A DNA stretch of 8,652 nt from an uncultured Clostridia bacterium (GTDB lineage Bacteria; Bacillota_A; Clostridia; Peptostreptococcales; Anaerovoracaceae), in assembly GCA_946645735.1 (NCBI GenBank), contig CAMPCK010000029.1, positions 1 through 8,652 on the forward strand, written 5' to 3'. The notes under the pieces were generated by a model, which made no database searches, had not been told where the DNA came from, and saw only the letters and a list, made by a program, of their open reading frames with translations. This document shows, one piece after another, positions 1 to 5,920 of the stretch. Each line of letters opens with the position of its first letter. Positions within the stretch are counted from its first letter, which is position 1. The position numbers and the translations under genes are program-made.

Positions 1-850
1 AGATTCAAATCTTAAGTGGGCTGATGTCAATCTTTTCAGTAATGACTTCCGTGATAATATATTAAGCCTTACTTCCTCTTCAGAAAGCGGAGCTCTAAGC
101 CCCAACAGTTCATTAAGAGGCGAGCTTGAAAAGACCTGGGCCATAATTAACGGGAAACGGATGCTCATAAAGGGAAACCATGGCGATCAGTCTGCTGAAA
201 GCATAAATGAAGTGGCGGCCTCTCTTCTTCATCACAGGCAGGACTATCATAATTTTGCAAGATACAAGCTCATACACATCAAAGGCAAACCTTATGATTA
301 CGGCTGCTGCACGGAGGCCTTCACAAGTGACAGGCTTGAACTGGTTTCAGCATATGCTTTGCTTACCTCTGAACCTGCACAGAGAAATGAATCCTCTTAC
401 GAGCGTCTCATATCCCTCGCGGAGGCCGGAGGACTTGACGGAGGAGAATTCAGAAAAGAACTGGAATACCAGATTATCACTGATTATCTTCTTACAAACG
501 TTGACCGCCACATGGATAACATCGGGATCCTAAGGGACACGGATACCTTGAAGTTTGTCGCAATGGCGCCCATCTATGATACGGGTAAAGCCTTCGGCGG
601 TTCAGCCATTATCCCCGTAACAGATGATGAGATCGATAATGTTGAAATCAACAGTTTCGAGAGAAGCGAGAGTGCTATGCTGTCACACGTCAGGGATAAG
701 GGTGTTTTTGATATATCGAAAGCGCCGGCCCCTGAACAGATCGAAGCCCTCTATCTTAAAGACAGCAAGGCAAGTCCCTATCTCATAAAGAGTGTATCTT
801 CTCTCTACCGCGCCAAACTTAAGCGCCTTAAAAAATGGCAAGATAAATAA
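1..850 (+). CDS. HipA/CtkA-like protein kinase, C-terminal part (5' end outside window)
   Basis: The frame is open from the first complete codon (base 2) to the TAA at 848-850, so the ATG at 161 is internal and the gene starts before the window; 282 residues are visible. Upstream of that Met the frame reads LRGELEKTWAIINGKR, which fits the beta-strand region of HipA-fold kinases. Numbered from the visible fragment, K57 (in LIKG) is the likely ATP-binding lysine and N69-E70 the helix-C Glu motif. The catalytic loop is NVDRHMDN, with D168 and N173. The metal-binding DFG-like Asp is D193 in APIYDTG. All catalytic elements therefore look intact. The family comprises Ser/Thr kinases such as the HipA toxin and the single-domain CtkA. 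No HipB-like gene lies downstream; one could lie upstream, out of view. Fold assignment is good; the substrate is unknown. Confidence 0.8.
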   Translation, partial: DSNLKWADVNLFSNDFRDNILSLTSSSESGALSPNSSLRGELEKTWAIINGKRMLIKGNHGDQSAESINEVAASLLHHRQDYHNFARYKLIHIKGKPYDYGCCTEAFTSDRLELVSAYALLTSEPAQRNESSYERLISLAEAGGLDGGEFRKELEYQIITDYLLTNVDRHMDNIGILRDTDTLKFVAMAPIYDTGKAFGGSAIIPVTDDEIDNVEINSFERSESAMLSHVRDKGVFDISKAPAPEQIEALYLKDSKASPYLIKSVSSLYRAKLKRLKKWQDK

Positions 851-853
851 AAG

Positions 854-882
854 AAGCCGTTCAGTTTTATGCTGAACGGCTT
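854..882. terminator. bidirectional intrinsic terminator between the HipA-like and XRE genes
   Basis: An 11-bp perfect stem, AAGCCGTTCAG (854-864) with CTGAACGGCTT (872-882), closes a 7-nt loop. It starts three bases after the stop codon of the kinase gene. The plus-strand U tract is short (TTT then AGTACTT). The minus-strand reading has a better tail (CTTCTTTTATTT), so it probably ends the XRE transcript as well. Confidence 0.75.
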
Positions 883-897
883 TAGTACTTCTTACGT

Positions 898-1896
898 CTA
901 TTTTCTTGATCTCATTATAGCCTTCATGATTTCGCGGTAGGCTGCGAAGAGCACCCCTGCCACAGGCCATACCATCCAGGTCATCTCCCATCTCATAGTG
1001 GCGAAGCTCCATCCGAGATAGATGGCTGTTGCTATTGCCCAGTAGATGCCGTCATACTTTCCTGCACGCTTATTGATCCTGGTGTAATCTCCCTCTTCAA
1101 GAAGCCTGTCATATCCGCCCTGTCTGATGCAGGTGAGAACGATCATCTTGACGCCGATGGCAACGGCCGCAAGGAGGAGGCTGACTCCGATTGCTTCAAG
1201 AGATCCGTCATCGTGATGATAATGAAGAACGAATTCATAGAGGAACATGGGAACTGCGGAAACTACGCAGAGAACGATTCCCAAGATGAGGAGTCTCGTG
1301 TGTTTCTCAGCATAGGCGTTTCTCTCTTCCTTGACCATTCCGGATACGCCGTACTCGGTATCAATGTTTACACTGTCCAGATATTCATAGGGCTTGCCCT
1401 TGATGGCTTCCATGATGAACAGGGCAACTGCGAGTCCTACCATTATGAATAAGATTACTACGCCTATAATTCCTGCGTTCCATTCATCTATGGGGCTCTT
1501 TCCTGCTTCAGCCAGACCTCCGAGAACTGTGACTGCTATAGGCGAAAGGATGCAGAGCATAACTCCCGTTGAAATCCGTCTTGCAGCAGATTCATTATGA
1601 TCAAGAAATGCATTTGCCTCTTCAATGGATACCCTTCTTAAAGTCTCCTCTTCGAAGTCATCAGTATATACAGTTCCTTCCGGTCTTTCTGCCTCTCCGA
1701 TCTCATCCTTTAATAAATAATCTGTAGTGACATTGAAGATTTCTGCCAGCTGCAGGATCTTTTTCATATCGGGAATGGCCTGAGCGCTTTCCCACTTGGA
1801 TACGGACTGGCGGGATACCCCGAGCTTATCAGCAAGCTCCTCCTGGGACCAGCCGTTTTTCTTTCTGTTTTCTATGATCTTATCTGCTAATATCAT
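898..1896 (-). CDS. XRE-family helix-turn-helix regulator fused to a six-helix membrane domain
   Basis: 332 residues. Residues about 5-62 form a classic Cro/C1-type HTH: the recognition region is SRQSVSKWE (28-36), followed by IPDMKKILQLAEIF and the typical end DYLL. A linker (63-105) is acidic up to about 100. About six hydrophobic segments follow at roughly 109-130, 141-163, 202-224, 235-257, 282-300 and 304-321, ending in a basic tail. The protein should thus be an inner-membrane-anchored DNA-binding protein, an architecture common in Firmicutes but poorly characterised; the membrane part may sense envelope state or a small molecule. The start is set by an AGGAGGA ribosome site (complement of 1901-1907) six bases from the ATG. 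It is divergent from the antiporter gene. A perfect inverted repeat in its leader region is a candidate autoregulatory site. The fold is confident; the target genes are unknown. Confidence 0.85.
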   Translation of the reverse strand: MILADKIIENRKKNGWSQEELADKLGVSRQSVSKWESAQAIPDMKKILQLAEIFNVTTDYLLKDEIGEAERPEGTVYTDDFEEETLRRVSIEEANAFLDHNESAARRISTGVMLCILSPIAVTVLGGLAEAGKSPIDEWNAGIIGVVILFIMVGLAVALFIMEAIKGKPYEYLDSVNIDTEYGVSGMVKEERNAYAEKHTRLLILGIVLCVVSAVPMFLYEFVLHYHHDDGSLEAIGVSLLLAAVAIGVKMIVLTCIRQGGYDRLLEEGDYTRINKRAGKYDGIYWAIATAIYLGWSFATMRWEMTWMVWPVAGVLFAAYREIMKAIMRSRK

Positions 1897-1906
1897 TTCG
1901 TCCTCC

Positions 1907-1978
1907 TGTATTCTGAAAATCTGTTTTTTATAATTCCGGGTGATTGCTCCCCTGTCTCTTTTGCACTTTCAGAATACA
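1907..1978. promoter_or_regulatory. perfect 12-bp inverted repeat upstream of the XRE gene (candidate operator)
   Basis: TGTATTCTGAAA at 1907-1918 and its exact reverse complement TTTCAGAATACA at 1967-1978 are separated by 48 bp. The gene-proximal arm touches the ribosome site of the XRE gene. Between the arms, read on the minus strand, lies TATAAA in an AT-rich stretch (about 1926-1935), a possible -10 element; no convincing -35 partner is visible. The arms could be operator sites for a dimeric XRE protein, or could pair in RNA next to the ribosome site. The repeat is seen directly; the function is inferred. Confidence 0.5.
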
Positions 1979-1989
1979 TTTTTTATCGG

Positions 1990-2043
1990 TTGCAGGCCAC
2001 CAAGCAGCCTTTTCAATTTGTCAACCGGCAGTTGCAACTTGCA
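1990..2043. other. TTGCA-rich segment with AGTTGCAACT palindrome
   Basis: This part of the divergent gap holds GTTGCA at 1989-1994, the perfect 10-bp palindrome AGTTGCAACT at 2030-2039, and CTTGCA at 2038-2043; another TTGCA lies at 1961-1965. CGGTTG (1987-1992) also pairs with CAACCG (2022-2027). It sits upstream of the antiporter promoter, where an activator site would be expected. No known binding motif is recognised, so this is a sequence observation only. Confidence 0.25.
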
Positions 2044-2073
2044 GTTTCTATTAATCATTTCCGTAAATTAATA

Positions 2074-2118
2074 ACATACAAGTTTTACTTTACATTTAAA
2101 TGGTACTATAATGTATGT
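2074..2118. promoter_or_regulatory. inverted repeat ACATACA/TGTATGT bracketing the antiporter promoter
   Basis: ACATACA (2074-2080) and TGTATGT (2112-2118) are perfect 7-bp inverted copies. They enclose the -35 and most of the -10 element of the antiporter gene, with the right arm starting at the last base of the -10. This placement would suit a repressor, but the arms are short and AT-rich. Confidence 0.3.
2084..2112 (+). promoter_or_regulatory. sigma-A-type promoter of the NhaC-family antiporter gene
   Basis: TTTACT (2084-2089), a 17-bp spacer and a perfect TATAAT (2107-2112) make a well-formed vegetative promoter. The start site would be near 2119, giving a leader of about 32 nt that contains the GAGGTG ribosome site at 2139-2144, six bases before the ATG. 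Confidence 0.65.
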
Positions 2119-2150
2119 ATATAATCAAGCATTAACTTGAGGTGCCTTAA

Positions 2151-3494
2151 ATGTCGGATATATTAACAATACTTCCCCTGACAACTCTCATAGTGCTGGC
2201 CATTCTGACCCGCAAAATGGGTGAGTCCATGATTGCAGCAACCCTTCTTGCAATGCTCATCCTCCACAGGGGTAACTTTGTCCTGGGCACTCTTGATTCC
2301 TTCTTTCAGGCTCTCTCAGACTATTCTTTCCAGTTCTGCATGGTCTTCCTCATCTCCTTCGGAGCTGTAATGAAACTCTTTCAGGAATCCGGAGGGCTCA
2401 CGGGTCTCGGAAATTACGTAAGACGTTTCGTCCACGGGCCGAGAAGCGCCATGCTCCTTTCCTGGCTCATGGATATGATCCTCTTCATGGATGAATATAT
2501 GAATTCCCTGACGGTCACATTCTCCATGAGAAATATTACGGATAAGAGCGGAGTCCCCAGAGAGCACCTGGCCTTCCACTCAAATGCCATGGCGACCAGC
2601 CTCTGTATCGCAGTTCCCATGACCAGCTGGACAGCCTTTTCAATGAATCTCATCGCATCAAACGGCATGGAAGCAACCGATTATTTCAGAGCTGTGCCCA
2701 TGATGTTCTATCCGATCCTCATGATCCTGCTCTGCCTCCTTCTGGCAGCAGGCTTGTTCCCAAAACTTGGGGTTCTTAAAAAAGCTTATGACAGAGTATC
2801 CTCCGGCGGACCCGCCCTCATAAGGGAGGGATCCGAAAACTCCCTGGTGGATCTTGGAGAACTTGACGAGAACAATGTCTCATCTCCTCTTAACATTCTG
2901 GTTCCCTTGGCAGTAATAATCGGGGGCACTGTTTACTTTGACCTGAATATACTCGCGGGAATCGTCGCAGGTCTCATCTGCCAGTTTGTGATTTATCTTC
3001 CCCAGAAGATTATGTCACTTGAAGACTTCTTTAAGCACTTTTTTGCCGGCGCATCCTCAATGCTGACCATCCTCATAATTCTTTTCTTTGGATTCGTCCT
3101 TAACAATGCCAATTCAGAGCTGGGACTCTATGACCTGATAATTCAGCTTGCAGGAGCCTCTGTTCCGGCATGGCTCCTTCCTGCAGTGACCTTCATCACC
3201 ACAGGCTTTCTCGTCTTTTCAACGGGTTCCTGCTGGACCATTATGCTGCTTTCTATCCCCATCTTCATTCCCCTTTCAGCTGAGATGGGAATGGATCCGG
3301 TGCTCACCCTTGCAGCCCTCATGAGCGGGGTCGGTCTCGGCTACAGCATGTGCTTTTACGGGGACACTATCTTCCTCTCTGCCGCAGGCTCCGAAGTAGG
3401 CAACATGACCATAGTAAAAACGACACTTCCCTATGCCATTATCCTCTCCCTTATTACAGTCGCGGGATATGTGGTCTTAGGACTTAATATGTAA
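2151..3494 (+). CDS. NhaC-family Na+/H+ (or organic solute) antiporter
   Basis: 447 residues, strongly hydrophobic, with roughly 12 predicted membrane segments. Family-typical elements: MDEYMNSLTV (113-122), corresponding to the DDYFNSLTVG region of NhaC proteins; NITDKSGVPREHLAF (128-142); VPMTSWTAF (155-163) in the following helix; STGSCWTIM (357-365); and GDTIFLSAAGSE (404-415). The charged segment at 205-245 is a likely cytoplasmic loop between the two halves. Characterised NhaC-family members exchange Na+ for H+, and relatives such as MleN exchange malate for lactate plus ions, so an organic substrate is possible. It stands next to an amino-acid enzyme operon and a PucR regulator, which favours solute uptake or product export over pure ion homeostasis; that is inference. 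It has its own promoter and terminator, so it is monocistronic. Confidence 0.85.
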   Translation: MSDILTILPLTTLIVLAILTRKMGESMIAATLLAMLILHRGNFVLGTLDSFFQALSDYSFQFCMVFLISFGAVMKLFQESGGLTGLGNYVRRFVHGPRSAMLLSWLMDMILFMDEYMNSLTVTFSMRNITDKSGVPREHLAFHSNAMATSLCIAVPMTSWTAFSMNLIASNGMEATDYFRAVPMMFYPILMILLCLLLAAGLFPKLGVLKKAYDRVSSGGPALIREGSENSLVDLGELDENNVSSPLNILVPLAVIIGGTVYFDLNILAGIVAGLICQFVIYLPQKIMSLEDFFKHFFAGASSMLTILIILFFGFVLNNANSELGLYDLIIQLAGASVPAWLLPAVTFITTGFLVFSTGSCWTIMLLSIPIFIPLSAEMGMDPVLTLAALMSGVGLGYSMCFYGDTIFLSAAGSEVGNMTIVKTTLPYAIILSLITVAGYVVLGLNM

Positions 3495-3520
3495 AAAAGC
3501 CCTGGATTTCCAGGGCTTTT
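3495..3520. terminator. bidirectional intrinsic terminator between antiporter and aminotransferase genes
   Basis: An 11-bp perfect stem, AAAAGCCCTGG (3495-3505) with CCAGGGCTTTT (3510-3520), closes a four-base ATTT loop. It starts at the base after the antiporter stop codon. The A/T-flanked symmetry means both the antiporter transcript and the opposing aminotransferase transcript meet a hairpin followed by U residues. Confidence 0.85.
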
Positions 3521-3533
3521 ATGGTGCCTTTAA

Positions 3534-4655
3534 TTAGATTTCTCTTAAGTATTCTGCGAAGAGGTCAAGTCCCTCTTTAAGGAGCTTGGAGTCAAAAGCG
3601 TATCCGATACGTACGGAGTGCTCGATCTCGAAGCATTCGCCGGGGGTGAACATTACGCCCTTCTTCTGAAGAAGGTCTACGCAGAGGTCACGGGACAGCA
3701 TGTCCTTCTTGTAGTATACGAGAGCAGTGGTTCCTGCTACGGGTCTGATGTAGTAAACTTCAGGTGTAGCGTTTACCCAGTCGTCGAGGATCTTTCTGTT
3801 GGTGTTAAGGATCTCTCTGTTTCTTTCGATGATCTTATCCTTGTGCTTAAGAGCCAGAGCTGCAAGTTTGTCGTCGATTACTGCACAGCTGATGGTGTCG
3901 TAGTCACGTCTTTCACGGCAGAGGTGGATAACTTCAGGGTCGCGGGATACGATCCAGCCAAGTCTTAAGCCTGCCAGGGAGTAGCACTTGGACATGGAAC
4001 CTACGGAGATTCCCTTCTCATAGATATCTACGATGGAAGGAAGGTATGAGCCGTCCTCGCTGATTCCTCTGTAAACCTCATCGCAAAGAACATACGCATC
4101 AACTGATCTTGCGATCTCAACGATCTCCTTCATTACATCCAGGGGGATCCAGGATCCTGAAGGGTTGTTGGGGTTGTTGATGGTGATCATCCTGGTGTTA
4201 TCGTCTACGATGGATCTGAGATAATCCAGATCCGGGAGGAACTTATTCTCGTAGTTCAGGTTGAGAAGCCTTACCTCAGCTCCGATGGACTCAGGAATGG
4301 AATAGTGCTGCTGATAGGTGGGCATTACGGATACCATGTTATCCGTGGGCTCTATAAGGGTGTTGATAACCTGATAGTTTGCACCGATGGCTCCGTGGGT
4401 AGGGATGATGTTATCGTGTCCCACATTCTCATAAAGAGATGCGATGCCGTCCAGAAGTTCAGGGGATCCGTAGATATGGCTGTAAGTTAATCTGGTATCT
4501 GCCAGCTTCATCATGTATTCTTCTACGTCCTCTCCTGCCATTTCCAGGAGTTCCTTGATGGTAAGGGAGTCGATGCAGGTCTCTGCAAGGTTATATGTGC
4601 ACTTGGTTTCCCATTCGTTCATCCACTGTTCTACTTTAAAAGTCTTGATTTTCAT
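3534..4655 (-). CDS. PLP-dependent class I/II aminotransferase
   Basis: 373 residues, near the normal length for fold-type I aminotransferases. Visible motifs: NNPNNPSG (160-167), containing the Asn (about N164) that contacts the PLP ring oxygen; CDEVYRG (191-197), whose Asp pairs with the pyridine nitrogen and whose Tyr contacts O3'; SMSKCYSLAGLRLGW (220-234), with K223 as the Schiff-base lysine; and R349 in SVRIGYAF, the expected substrate-carboxylate Arg. The N-terminal segment (about 5-40, with EQWMNEWE and YNLAET) is not a hallmark of the aspartate or histidinol-phosphate subgroups. The start is supported by GGAGGA (complement of 4661-4666). It lies 56 bp downstream of the OCD-family gene on the same strand with no terminator between, so the two are probably cotranscribed. 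An amino-acid/2-oxoacid transamination is expected; a cyclase or lyase specialisation, as in capreomycidine synthase, cannot be excluded. Confidence 0.88.
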   Translation of the reverse strand: MKIKTFKVEQWMNEWETKCTYNLAETCIDSLTIKELLEMAGEDVEEYMMKLADTRLTYSHIYGSPELLDGIASLYENVGHDNIIPTHGAIGANYQVINTLIEPTDNMVSVMPTYQQHYSIPESIGAEVRLLNLNYENKFLPDLDYLRSIVDDNTRMITINNPNNPSGSWIPLDVMKEIVEIARSVDAYVLCDEVYRGISEDGSYLPSIVDIYEKGISVGSMSKCYSLAGLRLGWIVSRDPEVIHLCRERRDYDTISCAVIDDKLAALALKHKDKIIERNREILNTNRKILDDWVNATPEVYYIRPVAGTTALVYYKKDMLSRDLCVDLLQKKGVMFTPGECFEIEHSVRIGYAFDSKLLKEGLDLFAEYLREI

Positions 4656-4711
4656 GTCTTTCCTCCGTTATTCGAATCGTATGTTTGCAAAATACTTTCG
4701 TTCTGTGTTTA

Positions 4712-5695
4712 TTAAGCTTCCAGAGCTATCTTGGCTGTGATAAGGTCGAGAGCGCTTAAGCCTGTTGCATCGAAGATGGTGATCTGATCATCTGATGTTC
4801 TTCCTGCGACCTCTCCTGTGAGGACCTGTCCGATCTCTCCTCCAAGCTCCTCTTCACTGATCATTCCCTTCTTAAGAGGGATCTCCATCTCGCCCACTGC
4901 CTTGCACTGGTTCAGGTCATCTCCGAATACCCTTGCTCCTCTGAAGATCTCAGGATCGATCTCTTCCTTTCCTTCCATGTCGGAACCGATACAGCTGAAG
5001 TGTGTTCCGGGCTTTACCCATTCCTTCTTGATAACCGGCTCGCGACTGGGAGTTACGGTGATGATGATATCTGCCTGACCTACTGCTTCCTTAAGATTCG
5101 TAACTGCGCTGAATTCAACGCCTGATCTGTCAATGCCAAACTCTGTGTAGAGTCTTGAGCAGCAGTTAGCTGCGAAGTTCTCTGCGTTTGGCTGATTAAT
5201 GGGGTCAGCTATCATGACCTTCTTAAGCCCCGGGAAAAGGGTAAGCGTCGCAGCGATCTGGAACATGGCCTGCTGTCCTGCTCCGAGAACCATGAGGATT
5301 TCGGACTCGGGTCTTGCAAGAGCCTTTGCTCCGATGGCTCCGGCGGATCCTGTTCTCATGCCTGTTACATATGCTCCGTCAACTGCACCGATGGGCATGC
5401 CGTTTGTTGAATCGAAGACCATGATCATTGCTATGTGTGAAGGAAGGCCCAGCTCATGATTTCCCGGGAATTCGTTGAACATCTTCATTCCGTGGATGTT
5501 GATGTCTCCCTTGATGCCGCCGGATCTGATATCCATGTTGGAACCCTTGCCGTCCTCAAACTCGTGATATACAAGAGGCCATACTATGATTTCGCCCTTT
5601 GTCTTTGCTTCATAGACGGATCTGACGCCATCGATGACTTCTCCGATCTTGAGTGCAGCCTTAAGTTCTTCAGTTCCCAGTACTTTAAAATTCAT
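4712..5695 (-). CDS. ornithine cyclodeaminase / mu-crystallin family NAD(P)-dependent enzyme
   Basis: 327 residues, the usual length of the family. Seen in order: R57 in MDIRSGGIKG; K71 in GMKMFN; TGMRTGSAGAIGAKALA (111-127), with R114, a substrate-carboxylate arginine in this family; the Rossmann dinucleotide loop GAGQQA (138-143); IGSDMEGKEEID (236-247), with D239 at the position of the catalytic Asp of ornithine cyclodeaminase; and FDATGLSALD (308-317), the family C-terminal signature. Family members include ornithine and lysine cyclodeaminases, archaeal alanine dehydrogenase, ketimine reductases (mu-crystallin), SbnB-type dehydrogenases and EutC, so the exact reaction is open. It is first in an operon with the aminotransferase, and is preceded by AAAGGAGA seven bases before the ATG. 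It diverges from the PucR-type regulator, the likely controller. Confidence 0.88.
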   Translation of the reverse strand: MNFKVLGTEELKAALKIGEVIDGVRSVYEAKTKGEIIVWPLVYHEFEDGKGSNMDIRSGGIKGDINIHGMKMFNEFPGNHELGLPSHIAMIMVFDSTNGMPIGAVDGAYVTGMRTGSAGAIGAKALARPESEILMVLGAGQQAMFQIAATLTLFPGLKKVMIADPINQPNAENFAANCCSRLYTEFGIDRSGVEFSAVTNLKEAVGQADIIITVTPSREPVIKKEWVKPGTHFSCIGSDMEGKEEIDPEIFRGARVFGDDLNQCKAVGEMEIPLKKGMISEEELGGEIGQVLTGEVAGRTSDDQITIFDATGLSALDLITAKIALEA

Positions 5696-5747
5696 GAGTT
5701 TCTCCTTTCATTTATTTCAAATTCATTGTTTGTCGCTTTGTGGTTTC

Positions 5748-5776
5748 AGTATATCCCCCCAAGCCTTTTAAAGCAA
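5748..5776 (-). promoter_or_regulatory. candidate promoter of the cyclodeaminase-aminotransferase operon
   Basis: Read on the minus strand, TTGCTT (complement of 5771-5776), a 17-bp spacer and TATACT (complement of 5748-5753) are correctly placed. The start would be near 5741, giving a leader of about 45 nt with a good ribosome site. The -35 is poor (3 of 6 matches), which fits a promoter that depends on an activator. The spacer contains a run of six G. Confidence 0.45.
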
Positions 5777-5787
5777 CGCGAATTATT

Positions 5788-5916
5788 TGTAATATTTAAA
5801 AATGATTATAAAAAATATGGTAGTATTCTGTAATATTTTATAATATAATACACTTAAGAAGGATTTATTCTTTAATATACATGTATAATTAAGAATTTTA
5901 TTTATAATATTTTACA
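5788..5916. promoter_or_regulatory. three copies of a 16-bp AT-rich box between the OCD operon and the PucR gene
   Basis: TGTAATATTTAAAAAT (5788-5803), TGTAATATTTTATAAT (5829-5844) and, on the minus strand, TGTAAAATATTATAAA (complement of 5901-5916) agree at 13 of 16 positions in the comparisons made (first with second, second with third). The first two are 41 bp apart, about four helical turns. The third is inverted and ends four bases before the ATG of the regulator gene. The spacing and orientation suit a regulator acting on both divergent genes. The region is very AT-rich, so chance similarity is a real concern. Confidence 0.35.
5867..5896. promoter_or_regulatory. 30-bp near-perfect dyad with TATACATGTATA core
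   Basis: Bases 5867-5896 are an inverted repeat centred at 5881.5, with 13 of 15 base pairs complementary. The centre is the perfect 12-bp palindrome TATACATGTATA (5876-5887), flanked by ATTCTT (5867-5872) and AAGAAT (5891-5896). It overlaps one of several TATAAT hexamers (5884-5889) just upstream of the PucR-type gene, the place for an autoregulatory operator. No long T run follows, so it is not a terminator. Confidence 0.4.
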
Positions 5917-5920
5917 AAAC

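Noticed and set aside
683..1012. Minus-strand reading frame of 109 codons across the kinase/XRE junction
   Set aside because: It runs antisense through the 3' end of the kinase gene, crosses the terminator hairpin and overlaps the end of the XRE gene out of frame; no ribosome site or domain was recognised.
1..1896. The HipA-like kinase and XRE gene as a HipBA toxin-antitoxin pair
   Set aside because: The genes are convergent with a bidirectional terminator between them, and the XRE protein is a large membrane protein rather than a small HipB-like antitoxin.
3618..3968. Plus-strand reading frame of 116 codons inside the aminotransferase gene
   Set aside because: It is a complementary-strand shadow of a gene with clear PLP motifs and has no supporting ribosome site or domain.
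5456..5833. Plus-strand reading frame of 125 codons opposite the OCD gene start
   Set aside because: Most of it is antisense to the well-supported OCD gene, and the rest covers the AT-rich control region. Its product has no recognisable domain.
5696..5920. Riboswitch or T-box in the leader of the OCD operon
   Set aside because: The proposed promoter leaves a leader of only about 45 nt, and no conserved riboswitch helix pattern or terminator hairpin is visible.
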